From the NCBI GenBank assembly GCA_000697055.1, contig JNDT01002051.1:19735-83734 (forward strand): a stretch of 64,000 bases of DNA, written 5' to 3'. The notes beneath the pieces are model-generated. The model was not told the origin of the DNA, did no database searches, and worked only from the letters and a program-made list of their open reading frames with translations. Source of the stretch: Saksenaea vasiformis B4078 (taxonomy: Eukaryota; Mucoromycota; Mucoromycetes; Mucorales; Saksenaeaceae). The translations under genes were made by a program, and so were the position numbers. This document shows, in pieces, positions 47,525-58,787 of this stretch (positions within the stretch are counted from its first letter, which is position 1; every line of letters starts with the position of its first letter).

Positions 47525-49288
47525 ATGACCGACCTACCACTTATACCTGTCTCGCCACTTGTTCAGTCTTCTACAGCTAATGCAGATAATGAACACCTAG
47601 CTGACCTTGCCCGTCAGTTGCAACTTCTTCATTCTGCTCCTCCATCGCACTGGGATCCTGATCTTCTGGCTGCTCAGATCGCTGTTATTCACCGTGATCT
47701 GTTTAATCAGACCGATCTAAAGAATCTCAAAAAGTCGTCCATGATGGATTTTCACCGGTATTTGGTCCACAGCGTCGCACATCAACTGATGTTTTGGTCG
47801 GATCCTGTGGATTTGATCTCCCACATGATCCGGGTCGCTTATTTACTCCTGCACGCCTACCGTGATTTTTCTGGCTTTTCTGCCATTGTAAAAGCCCTTC
47901 AGTTACCAGAAGTACGGCGCCTCAAAAAAATCTGGAAGAGTTGTTCCGCACGCACCAAACTCCTGTGTCGCGAGCTTTGCAAATTAGTCAGTTCTTCCGA
48001 CACGTATGCGGCTTACTTTGATTGTCTTCGACATAAACTACATGTATTTGGCATCCATTCAGGAATGATTATTATTCCTTGGATTGAACCCCATTTATTT
48101 GTTATCCAATCTATCCATGATACCTACAGCGCCGCCGATGGCATCCTCGCTGAACCAGGCATGCAAAAACTGACAGCGGCTGTATCTCTTCTCACCTCCT
48201 GCAGATCTAACTCCAAGACTATTGAACAACGACAGCGACGGAAATCGGTCACTATTAAGCCTGTGCAGATGGACGGAGCACGCCCGGTCATGCCGCCAGC
48301 GGACCTGAGCCTCGTGGCCAGTGATCCGCTTGTGTACCATTGGCTGGTTTCGCGTGCGTACCTGACAAGGGAACAGCTCATGAGAGAAAGCGCCGAAATC
48401 GAACCCCTGAAACCAGATGATGAATTAGTAATCCCTGAAGACATTGCAGACATTACTTCCGTTGTGTCTGCCGCTGATCAGGAAGATACCCTTGATGATA
48501 CCATACCTAGCTCCACCGAAGGAAATCAACAGCCGGAGCAAACTTTAGAAGCCGAGGCGGAAATGAAATCGGAGACAAAAACGGGAGAGGGTGACGATGA
48601 AGATAATGAAGAAGAAGAGGGGGATAGAAAGGAGCAGAAGGAGTCAGTGACTCCAGTGGAAATACCATCTCCATCAAACCACATCGATGGGGACAAAACC
48701 TTGGCGGAAGAAAATGAACCTGAGGACCAGAAGAAACCACCCTCCCCCGCTGCCCGCCTGTCACCTCTAGCACCTGAATTCGTTCCGTCAGTACTATCAA
48801 TTACCCAAGCCGAAACAGAAGGAGAGGACGATGCAGATGAGGAATGGACAGGTTATCCTGTACCAACATCTGCTGCATCACCTAAACAAAAGGATAATGC
48901 AGATGAAGCAGAGGAAGATGAAGAGGAGGAAGAAGAGGAAGTATGGCAAGGATACCCCGGTCCTGAAACGTCTTCCGTTTCCGAAAAGTCAGAAGAATGG
49001 AAAGGATACCACGCAACGAGCGAAGAAGCAAAATGGGAAGCTGAAATGACCGTGAAAGTGCAGCAACAGGAATGGCACGGTTACGCTTTCGAGACATTGA
49101 ACGAGGACGTTGACGTTAACTCGATAACAAAAGGCGACTTCATGAAGCCCCCACAAGCACGCAATCCGTTGGAGTCATTTGCACGACTGGCAACAAACGA
49201 CAGAGCGCCCATCAGCAAAGCTGCTGCTCGAAGGATGCAGGGTGGAAATCGACCTGCAGCCAGCCGATCGATGCCAAGTTTCACGTAG
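47525..49288 (+). CDS. RasGEF-domain protein with C-terminal WxGY repeats
   Basis: Single exon, 587 aa. Residues about 25-230 resemble a Cdc25/RasGEF catalytic domain: a DLLAAQIAVIHRDLF start, a helix with SHMIRVAYLLLHAYRDFSGF, then AIVKALQLPEVRRLKKIW, matching the family block (C/R)-x-L-x-N-F-x-x-x-x-A-I-x-x-x-L-x-x-x-x-V-x-R-L-K-x-x-W. RasGEFs load GTP on Ras-like GTPases. No N-terminal RasGEF-N or SH3 domain is seen, so it may be a diverged member. The C-terminal half is acidic and Pro-rich and carries four spaced tryptophan motifs: EWTGY, VWQGY, EWKGY and EWHGY. The role of these repeats is unknown to me; they could be short docking motifs. Confidence 0.7.
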   Translation: MTDLPLIPVSPLVQSSTANADNEHLADLARQLQLLHSAPPSHWDPDLLAAQIAVIHRDLFNQTDLKNLKKSSMMDFHRYLVHSVAHQLMFWSDPVDLISHMIRVAYLLLHAYRDFSGFSAIVKALQLPEVRRLKKIWKSCSARTKLLCRELCKLVSSSDTYAAYFDCLRHKLHVFGIHSGMIIIPWIEPHLFVIQSIHDTYSAADGILAEPGMQKLTAAVSLLTSCRSNSKTIEQRQRRKSVTIKPVQMDGARPVMPPADLSLVASDPLVYHWLVSRAYLTREQLMRESAEIEPLKPDDELVIPEDIADITSVVSAADQEDTLDDTIPSSTEGNQQPEQTLEAEAEMKSETKTGEGDDEDNEEEEGDRKEQKESVTPVEIPSPSNHIDGDKTLAEENEPEDQKKPPSPAARLSPLAPEFVPSVLSITQAETEGEDDADEEWTGYPVPTSAASPKQKDNADEAEEDEEEEEEEVWQGYPGPETSSVSEKSEEWKGYHATSEEAKWEAEMTVKVQQQEWHGYAFETLNEDVDVNSITKGDFMKPPQARNPLESFARLATNDRAPISKAAARRMQGGNRPAASRSMPSFT

Positions 49289-50243
49289 CCCGCTTAATTT
49301 ATACTTACACAATCCTTTTAATAAAACAATCCTTTTTTAAAACAAAGAGATTGCGGGGTACACGCAAACAAGAGACGATCGGCATAGAAAACCGGTTTCG
49401 GAACGAGAAAATGCGCATGGTTAAAGTGGACTGCCATGGAACCCTATAGAAGCCTCCTGCGACATTATGACTTTCAAACGTAATTCGTAGGTTGCTGTTT
49501 CCTAGCTTATCCATGAATAAAGTACGTGATCGGATTTTATCGTTCTTCATTTCGAATCCACTCGGGAAAGATATATCAGCCGGTTCCATATTTCGGCAGG
49601 TTCGATTGGAAACGTCTCGAAGGGAGACTGTGAAACAGTCTCCATGTCATGAAGGAGGCACAACGCTCGTATGACGCGTTCGTAGTTATACATGAGTAAT
49701 CACACGCGAGGGTGTTCGCTGTGCACTATCATTGAAATCCGACACAAACTCCATGAAAAGGCGTTTTCAAACGAAGGCTATGCATTCCGTTACGGGCATT
49801 GCAGCATGGGCGCTCTAGTTAGCATTCACTCCCGCAAACATTCGCGTTGTACTTGATTTTGCAACAAAGATGGTACCTCTGTCAGCAGACACAAAACCGG
49901 ATCTAGATGATAATCCGAATTTCGTCTGGATTACGTTTCGTGGAAAGAAAGAGGGTAAACAGCTTGTTGGGTTTTTGAGTTACAGTCTAATATGCAGGCT
50001 GCCAATTTGAAAGGACATTGGAACTATGCATGCGCCGTTGCCATATTAGCTTCATTTTACAGATCAAGTTTACGGAACGGTTGCTGCATATGCGCATGAC
50101 TTTATCCGATGCCAATCAACGTGAACTGCTGGAAGAAAAGATCATGCATAGCTTCGTCAAGGATTTTCTACCTTCATCGTTATATATAATTGCTTATTTT
50201 ATTTCCTACCGTCGCTTATCTTTTTCCACACCTCTAACAACGG
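49289..50243. other. Spacer between RasGEF-like and SLC49-type genes; possible small exons
   Basis: At 49870-49953 a frame starting MVPLSADTKPDLDD and ending FRGKKEG meets a GTAAAC donor; after a 44-nt intron, a plus frame from 49998 reads CQFERTLELCMRRC and then LLHMRMTLSDANQRELL. This may be a small gene overlapping the promoter of the transporter, but I cannot place its end or its family. Confidence 0.3.
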
Positions 50244-51900
50244 ATGGCCGAAGTACAATTACCAGCACAGCGACAGCATGCATTAGAAACCGATGCCCTA
50301 CTTCATCACAAGCCCTCCGATTCTCCGTCATGGCGTTGGTTTGTCCTGTTTGCCTTTTCATTCTTTTCATTCTCGAGTGCCCTCATGTGGATCACTTTCG
50401 CCCCTTCCTTGTACATATTTGTCGACTATTATTTCGCAGAAACGTCAACCATGACGATCAATGCCATAAATTCCTTGTCGTCCTGCTACATGCTGATATA
50501 TCCCTTTGCCATTCAGAAGACTTTCCGGTACTTTGAGGACCGACAGCCCAAGAACGAAGGTGATAGAGGTTCCGGTAGCGGACTGCGACGCGGTATCCTT
50601 ATCGGCGCTGTTCTGAATGCGTTGGGAGCCGGAATCCGATGGTTCGGTGCAACGCCAAGCCTGTATGGCTTTGTCGTCCTGTTCCTGGGTCAGACGGTTG
50701 CAGCAATAGGTAAACGCTTCTTACTACTTTGAAACGCAGTTTTGCGTGGATAACACACACACGGTTACCTTACAAATAGTCCACAGCGCAGGCCTTTATG
50801 CTTGCTGTACCCCCGCGTCTCGCCGTCTCTTGGTTCCCTGACAACGAGATCAACTTGGCTACTGCCGTTGCTGTTTCTGCCAATAATTTAGGTGTCGCCG
50901 CTGGGTGCGCTATGGCACCATTGACGGTTAAAAGACGATCGATGTACGTCGATATACCCCATCTCTTGCTCGTACAGGCAAGTGCCATAGAAAAACGCAA
51001 CATACTCGCTGACAATTTCTTCTGCAGTTTCTTTTATGCCTATCCGTGCTCGGGTTTCTCTGGGTAGCACTGACACGCTCTCCTCTCTATGCTCAAAGGT
51101 AAACCTCTTTGGAAACAGTGAACGACTAGAGACTGACGTAATGTAGCTATCACCATGGAGAGGATCCAGCGCAGCAGAGCAAGAAATTATACAGAAAATC
51201 TCCATTTATTGCTATGCTCATCTCTTACGGAGCAATCATGGGTTCACAGTGTGCTATTGTATCCTTGCTTGCCCAGATCCTCATCCCGCCTTTTGGGGAT
51301 AAGATTGATGAGACTTACATCGGCTCTCTTGGCTTCATGATGCTCTTTGTTGGTGTTCCAGCAAGTATCTCCGTAGGCTACTATCTCGACCGTACGTTAC
51401 GGTACCGCTACGTATGTAACATATTGTTCTGCACAACACTTGCTAGTGTTGTCGGTTTGTACATAGCAACCGAACTTAGGTCGCTTTTGGGAGTCGTTAT
51501 CTGCTGGTAATATAATGGAGAAATCATACTTTTTATTAATCGATTTGACTAGCTTTTTCTTCGGTATAACATCTTATGGTAATGTGACTAATTTGTAGGT
51601 TCTGTTACTGACAGCTATTATTATTTCACAGCCATTGCTCCAGCAATGTTTCAGTATGCCAGCGAGTTATTTTATCCTATAAGTGAGATTATTCCCACTG
51701 GTTGTCTTTTCACTATTGGCAACCTTCTAGGCGTTATTTTTATGGCGTGTATGGGCTGGGGTGAGGATCTGTCGCTAGACTTCAGTATGCGCTTTTCAAT
51801 GTTGTTTTTGATCCTAATGATGACAGTGGGAGCTGTTATCATGGCACGCGTGGACGGCCCACTTAAGCGCTCGGCGTCGATGATGCAAAGAACCATTTAG
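50244..51900 (+). CDS. MFS transporter of the SLC49 type (FLVCR/DIRC2-like)
   Basis: The start ATG at 50244 gives a soluble ~30-aa N-terminus, then transmembrane helix 1 (RWFVLFAFSFFSFSSALMW). Exons 50244-50709, 50787-50926 and one from 51028 are joined by clear GT-AG introns, and further exons continue to TAG at 51900. Typical blocks are SWFPDNEINLATAVAVSANN, LGVAAGCAMAPL and ASELFYPISEIIPTGCLF, the last being the E-x-x-Y-P-x-x-E signature near the end of SLC49 proteins. Animal relatives transport heme, choline or related solutes; the substrate here is unknown. The intron near 51510-51640 is uncertain, since two donors are possible. Confidence 0.82.
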
Positions 51901-52020
51901 CCGATAAGATGAATAAGGAGCTGCAACAGGCTACACATTAAAAAATAAAATTCAATACAATTTTGTCCTCTACCTTAAACAAAGTCTTGACCATCCATTG
52001 TTTAGAATCAAGCATTCTTA

Positions 52021-55000
52021 TTATTTATTACTATTTTCTTCTTGCTCCTCTTCTGGTGGCCCCATGTATTGATTTGTTAGGAAATCCAGCTCTTCTGTTT
52101 GTTGAATGGCTTGATAAACATGATAAGGTACCAGCATCTTATCACATTGATCAGATTCGTGTTCGTTTTTCCAAATATCCATGCTTGTATTGAGGACTCT
52201 CCGTAAGAAAGTACGTGTAGCCTAAAAACGCAAAGGACTGAGCAACGCAACCAGCTTTGAAAACAAAAGCTTACCTGTGCTAATAAGTTACCCACAACCA
52301 GTCGCTGATCTATCGCAGCATTGATATCGGTGTCCGGTGCAGTCCCTCGTAAAGATCCATCTCGTGTCTGAACGATGTCATTTGCGGTTACACCTTTGAG
52401 CTGTAGTTGTCCCACAGCAGACCAAATCCAGTCAACATAACGTTCATTTGCCACATCCATCGGTTCTTTCGTAGCCCATTCTCGTATTCGTTGAAATAAA
52501 TCTTCATGTTTTGCTCTGTGGCTTGCTGAACTGGATGGCTCTGTACTTGCATCAACATCGACATCCATATCATCTATTCCGTTTTCAGTTTCAACTACTT
52601 CTCTTAAAAGCGTCGACTAACCTGCTTCCTTGATTTCATCCCACCCCGGCTCAAGTTGATTAAGCAGTTTGCTGACACTCGTCATGCTGCTTAATCCACT
52701 CGTACGTTTACGTATGGATCGACCCTTTGGCTTTCGAGGACAGTTATCATCCGCACTGGCTAAACCATAATCACGATGATGCACTTCGCGAAGGCAGCCG
52801 CAGAACTTGCAGTAACCTGAACTTTCTTCAGTATCGAGATTTATGCTTGCTTTGCTTGGTGTATGTTTGTATTCTCGGCACCAAAGGACAACATCTTTTG
52901 TAGACAATGCCTCTCCTGCAGAGCGCAGCACATCATCCATCGTTTCGAACGCACGTTTCTGTACCTCGAGTCGCAATAGATGTGCACGGTGCCACTATAC
53001 ATTTGTCTATATTAAAAAAGATAGGGCTGTTTTTTTTTTTTTTTACCTCCAGTGCTTTTCGTCGACCAACAGACCAATTGAAAAACATTCTTGTACTTGT
53101 AGCGCAGGTGTATGGTAAAGCCATGGTATGCAGACCTGCATCGCCGTGAGATATGGATAAAGAATAGAAATAAAAGACACATACCAGACCGGATGATGGG
53201 TAGTCTTCTTACACACTCTTTTAAGATCCCTTGTAACAAGCTCATTTTTTGCTTTGATACTATAGTTCACAGCTGAATACCGGATTCAGAAAGAAGAAAG
53301 GTTTGATTACCTGTCTGTAGCATATTGTTCGAAGGAGCTGTCCCTACGCCACGTGTTCCAGCTTCCCCTTCAGGTGGACTCGAGCCTGCTCGCAGTCTTG
53401 AAGTTGCAACGTCTTTGAAATCTGTATTCCGGTCCAGTTCAATCTCGATACTTCTCTCGCTCCCCAGCATCTGCTTTCCGCTATGTGTATCATCCAGCTA
53501 AATTCGTATTAGATGTTGCTCATCTATCCTCCTATCCTCTTCCACGTACCTTGAGATGATGAATCACATCAACACTTTTATTACGACGTTTGTCAACAAA
53601 ATGAAGTTGTATCCGGACAGGAAATTCTCCCCAGCCAAGTCTAGTCAGGCGAAAAGGGGGCTCCGTTACCTCCACCACATCATGCGGTTTGTAACTTGGA
53701 TGCAAGTGAAAGCGCACTCCTGTAATAAACGAAGCTGCTTCTTGCAACTGTATTACACGTATATGTAAATGCTTGCTCTTCTTTACCATGCATTTACTGT
53801 TACCTGGGGAGGTTCCACAACATAAATCATCCATTTATGCGTAAAGTGTTTCAACGTCGGATCTCGTTTTTCTAACAGACAATAAGAGTCATTGGCGACG
53901 CTCACCATGCCTTCCTTCATCATTTACCTGGACTGACAAATTTGCTGACATTACCGACAATGACACGCTTTTTGATATAGAACCGTGACCCGCCCTCCTC
54001 AGCAGGTAATAATGCAGCTGCAAAAGACTCGACAGCCGGTGGAGGGTTCGCTTTGGTATCATCTGTCTTTGGCTGTTCGTTTGCCGTCTGGTCAATTGAC
54101 TCTTCAACCTCCTTCCCCTTTTCTGCCCCCTTTTCTTCCTCATGTTCGTCGGCTTCCTCCACTGCTATTGGTGCTTGGTTCAACCCGCTCGTCGTTTCAG
54201 GAACTGATTTTGATGCTTCAGATGGTCGATCAGTTGCTGATTCTGCAGCTGCGTACGTTCCACTCTGATCCAGTTCCAAATCCACATCCTCCTCAAACAC
54301 TTTAATAGTTGGCTAAGAAGAAATAAATATCATGTTAGGAATCAATCATAATACACAGCATAAGGACATACTCTTGCTTTCTTCTTTTGTATTCTATACA
54401 ATGTGTTAGCCATTGCAATCGAGGAAGCTGAATAAACTCACCCACTGACGGCTACAGGCTTTGTGACAGGTCTTGATCGAATAGGATGGTCTAGAGGAAC
54501 TTCTGATTCGTCCACTGGCGTTCCACACATTAACATGCATTTCTCGTAGTTTTCGAATTCAAGGTTATGAGCCAGACGGCAGTGATTTAAAAACCCTTGT
54601 TGATTGGCCAAGTCATCGCGCTTACAAACAGGACACACAAGTCGCACAAAGACACCGTCGTTCCGCCTTCCGAAAAGATTTGATCGTTGAGCATGTTTTC
54701 CACTTTTTTTCCTCGACAACGTAGGCGGTGAAGGAAGAGCAGGAAAATAAGATGCAACGGACGGGTACATGGATGCAGCAGCGGAGCGACGGGTATAATG
54801 TGCTGATTCTGGTAATGTTGCAGCAGTATTTTCTGTGCCATCGTTAGCTATTTTGCAAACAGGTAAGCAAAGCATACCATTGTTAATGGCCAGTTCGAGA
54901 TCATGAAGGGCGCTCTCCGCTTTAGCAATCTCCTGTCTCACAGTCGCGATTTCCCGATACTTCAGATAGATTTCCAAGTCGAACTGGTGATCTATAATAT

Positions 55001-55207
55001 CCAGAATCTTCTGGCGAGTCTGATCGTCTAAGAAAATAGAAGAATTGACAACAAGCTGTTGTGAGCAGTTATGCATAGTGCTTTGTGATTCGAACCCTTT
55101 CCGCTGCTATCTCTCGATCGGACAGCTGTGTCAGTGTCTATAGTTGAAGAGGACGAAGTAACCCCATTTGCTTTATCTACGTTTTCTGATCGCTTTTCTT
55201 CTTCCAT
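52021..55207 (-). CDS. YEATS2-like protein: zinc-finger region, YEATS domain, histone-fold-like C-terminus
   Basis: Multi-exon gene with ATG at 55207 ([15 protein letters not shown]). Order of parts: an N-terminal helical region ([20 protein letters not shown]) as in YEATS2; a C2H2-like segment (CPVCKRDDL...HCRLAH); an acidic linker; then the YEATS domain with [65 protein letters not shown] and a HVDKRRNK-type strand. A second Cys/His cluster (CKFCGC...HHRDYG) lies later. The C-terminal two exons (VVGNLLAQ, then [18 protein letters not shown] and [16 protein letters not shown]) look like a histone fold, which YEATS2 uses to pair with an NC2-beta-type partner. YEATS domains bind acylated lysines on histone H3. 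This is probably a nuclear acetyltransferase-complex subunit. Confidence 0.85.
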
Positions 55208-55873
55208 TGCTTGTAATTAGAAGCGCGGGGATGGAACATGAAGAGCGGAACGCGTCCACCAGTTCGCAGAGCTGATCACTACGATTGTGACTTTGAAAAG
55301 AGCCGCATATGCAAAAACGCAGTCCATCACTGCCCCACACAACTCATGAGTACCGTTCGATGCTATCCCTTAGAAGCTTGAGAGCCGTACTATAGGCGGC
55401 GTAGGCTCTTAAAGGAGGATATATTGGCTGGGGTAGCCTCTTCGGGGATTCGCTAGAGACACCAACGGGACACTCCGCCATATTTATTTATGCAAATCAA
55501 TTTCAGTCCAAGTAAAAGTTGTGAAACAGACGATGGAATACAAGAAACAAGTGTGTGGGATTGCCGTCAAGAAGACTTGAGATTGGGGTGTTGCGGATGG
55601 ATCCCTTAAAGCCTGTTCTGTGACGTACTGTGGACTTGTTCTGTATGATGACTTTCAAAGATAATCAAACTTGAAAAGACAACAGCAATTTCGGTCTTAA
55701 ATAGAAAAGAGCCACAAGGAATCGCAGACGACTTAAGGACACATTTATTTTAATTTTTTTTTGCTCCACTGAGAGAAGGATGGTGATTTACAAAGTGTTG
55801 CACATTTCATGCTCACGAACCAGCTATGAACAAGGAACGACGACAAAGATAATTGAAATTTGATACAGTCCAG
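55208..55873. other. Spacer between YEATS2-like and BRD8-like genes
   Basis: 666 bases holding the YEATS2-like promoter and the BRD8-like 3' end. No other feature seen. Confidence 0.5.
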
Positions 55874-57767
55874 TTACCGGATAGCAGGTTTCTTTCTGGG
55901 TGGAGGATTTGTCGAAGAATAACTATCTGCGGCTTTAAACAGACGGATCTGTTCCAAAGCATCTCCCAGCATCTCGAGTGCCATTTGGTAGACTTCTGTT
56001 CCCTCCTTATTATACATAATTGAGTTTGTTAACATCAATACAATGTCACGTTCGAACTCCATCGTTGTCTTGATCACCTGCGTTACCATCTGGTTAGTCC
56101 AGCGACCATTTTATCATCTTTCACTTACCCCATCTCGAACCCTGTTTTTGATTGTTTTAAGATCCAGCGGTTGTTTGACAACATCGTAGTACATGGGAGC
56201 TATTGTTTCTTTGATGGGATTCATGAACATGGTTCCGTTTTTGTGATTAGCAATCTCTTGCCATAACAAATTGACGTTTTTCTGCCATGATTTTTGTCGT
56301 TGTTCTTCTCGCGTGCGCTTTCGGTCGGAGGAAGATGATGATGATGTGGGCGTCATCGCTGTCGGCGTCGCCGCATTACTTTCTGCAACTGTCATAGGAT
56401 CGAAACCATCCACTTCCATTGGATTACCTATGCTTTGTGCCATCGTGGAAGGTGACGCGTAAGACGATCCTAATACATTCACATCAGTAATTCTACGTTT
56501 TTCCTTTGTTTGACTTTCACCTGCTGCATCTTCACATCCATACTTGTTTTCATTACTTCGATCCATCACCTCCACAACAGGAACATTATCTTCCGCAACG
56601 ACAGTAGGAATAGGCTCATGAGGTTCAGAAAGTACGACAGGGGTCTCTACTGATTGTGTAGATTCCTCCACCTTGACCACATCATCTACCTTGAGCTGGG
56701 CTGTAACTTCATGTATTTCTTGTGTGTCAGCTATAAGTAATTCTGTGGCATTGGTTGTTTCGATCTCAGCCTTTGGTGGTGTCTCCGTTTGCGCTATCGA
56801 CAATGATGTACTAACCAACAATTCTGCGGGTTCCGCAACAGGCGTATTTTCTCGTATGTCGGTCAGAGCCATATCTTCGGGAGCGCTATCCATTTGCGGA
56901 GGGGTAGGTTGACAAGTAACATCAAATAAAATGCTTGTGGTTCCTGAGGTCTGCTGATCTGATTCAAATTTTTCAGCCGGTGCTACTGTTGACGAGTCAT
57001 TGATTGGAAGAGAGCTGTTCTGTTGATCATTCATTTTGTCATCCGTCGTAGCTGACGCAGAGGTGTCTGCGTCATCTTGCAGTGGTTCGGATGCAGTCGG
57101 CACGAGTTCAGAGGCGCAGATCGGCAGATCTACCGATTGAGTTTGCATACCAACCGGTGGAACTGTCGTTGCCGTGGTTTTCATCGTTGAAACAACCGGA
57201 GCGTCTTCCGAAGGGATTGTGGCGGGAGGCGAAGAATTTTCTGCTGGTGCTGTCGCTGTGGCTGGTAAGAAACCGGCAAGTCGTGTGTCCCAACGTCCAG
57301 AACGAATATCGTCAATTTCGGACACAAGGTCCATGAAGATGTCTTCATCATGACGGATGGCTTTACGTAACTCTTCGATTCGTTGCGTATAGAGATGTTT
57401 TGCCAGTTTGACTACAGTTGGCATGTCTTGTTGTGTTGAAGGAAACGTTTTGAATTGTTGTCTAAGAATAGAAGAAAATGAGGTGTTGGTTGACGGTAAG
57501 CGCGACATGATGCTCTACTTTTCTGCTTCTAGTTCCTCGATTAATAAATAATATTGAAATGAACATGTCTATTCGATGCATAGATTAGTTATAGGGGAAA
57601 ACAAGATAATTCACACTTGCTTTTTGGCTAAAGAACTCGGCATGGCGATCTATGAGAGGGTGCTGCTTAAGCTTTCGCGCAATCTGAAACCAACTATCTT
57701 CGCCATGTTTGTAAATGGCTTGTGTAAGTAACAGCTTCTCTAGTAATGTCCATTCGTTTGATGACAT
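55874..57767 (-). CDS. SANT plus bromodomain protein, BRD8/Bdc1-like
   Basis: Three exons. Exon 1 starts at 57767: MSSNEWTLLEKLLLTQAIYK, then HGEDSWFQIARKLKQHP, a SANT/Myb-like helix set. Exon 2 adds a helical segment (LYTQRIEELRKAIRHDEDIF), a long Ser/Thr/Glu-rich linker, and the first half of a bromodomain (NLLWQEIANHKNGTMFMNPI, then YYDVVKQPLDLKTIKNRV). Exon 3 (from about 56080) gives IKTTMEFERDIVLMLTNSIM, then YN, the bromodomain acetyl-lysine Asn, and ends PPPRKKPAIR. The layout SANT, RIEELRK helix, linker, bromodomain is that of BRD8 and fission yeast Bdc1, subunits of NuA4. The exon 1-2 junction is uncertain: AGT|GTGAAT and AAA|GCAAGT donors both keep frame. Confidence 0.82.
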
Positions 57768-57930
57768 TATTTTTTTCCTCAAACAAAAAGAAGTCCGTTT
57801 CTTCTCCAACCCCTTCGTAACGTTTAACTTTTTTGAGCGTTATTCAAATGACATCATGGACTATCCTTGTGCAACAAACATTATTTGTGCAGAAGATGAT
57901 GTATTAAATAATGATAACCCGTAGGTCTTA

Positions 57931-58787
57931 TTAATTTTCTGGCATAGGCATCGTAGGGTCTTCAGGAACTGATTTCCATAATCCCTCCAGATCGTAAATA
58001 TTACGAACTTCAGGCGTGAATAAGTGTACTACAATGCGACCAAGATCGACCAACAGCCACCCGGAATTACTATCCCGTCCCTCGATGTAGGGTTCGGGTT
58101 GTGAAGCCATCGTGTCTGGGTGTGATTGAATGGTTTTTCGTACCTATCATCAACAACTTAGGTTACACAACTATTGTATTCTATGTTTCCCAACGTTACC
58201 ACTTGACCAAGATGTTCCGCAACGCCACTTAGAAACTTGTCACTCTTGCGAGTCTCTGCAATAATCATATAATCTGTCCAGTCACATTTTCCTCTAACGT
58301 CTAATATCTCAATTTTCTCCATCTTGCTTTCTTCAAGCAGATCCTTGACTTTCTGTGCTGTCAGCTGACCAGATTCCATTAATTCTCGAGACACTTGCTG
58401 CATTGCTGACCGCCCTTCTAAATGCTGCCCTAATGCTTGCCGCTGCCAGAGTGGAACGAAGTCTGTATCAGACGGTGCCGATGCATCATACTCTTCGTCG
58501 ACAAACCATTCTGTATCCACTACTTCTTCTTCTCCCTCAGCAGGATATAGCTCTGGATAATCTTTGGGATCTATCTGCTCCACATCGTCCTCTTCCTCCT
58601 CTTCAAGGGCTGCCTTTGTTGGTGGCGCTGCTTGGGCTGGTATCTTGTCAAGACGACCAAACGTCTGGCTGAAGTACCGTGTGGACAATGGCTGGAAACA
58701 AGGAAGTACTTTTTGGGGACGGAACATGATTGCTCGTGTACGAGCTTGTAACGATGTCGTCAATCGCGTCAATGCTATACGATGCAT
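57931..58787 (-). CDS. Mitochondrial ribosome silencing/assembly factor RsfS (MALSU1-like)
   Basis: Two exons (58787-58200, 58143-57931) give 266 aa. The N-terminus is basic and Ser/Thr-rich (MHRIALTRLTTSLQARTRAI), a likely mitochondrial presequence, followed by an acidic linker. The RsfS/Iojap domain spans the last 120 aa: KMEKIEILDVRGKCDWTDYM, IIAETRKSDKFLSGVAEHL, then PEPYIEGRDSNSGWLLVDLG and RIVVHLFTPEVRNIYDLEGL, closing with W. RsfS binds the large ribosomal subunit via uL14 and blocks joining of immature or idle subunits; MALSU1 does so in mitochondria. The domain is essentially complete. Confidence 0.9.

Noticed and set aside
55080..55100. GGGTTCGAATC on the minus strand, resembling a tRNA B box
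   Set aside because: Lies in intron 1 of the YEATS2-like gene; the T-stem does not close and no A box fits. No tRNA gene was found in the window.
57600..57640. GC-AG intron (AAA|GCAAGT) in the BRD8-like gene
   Set aside because: A normal GT donor (AGT|GTGAAT) three codons' distance away keeps the same frame, so no unusual splice is required.
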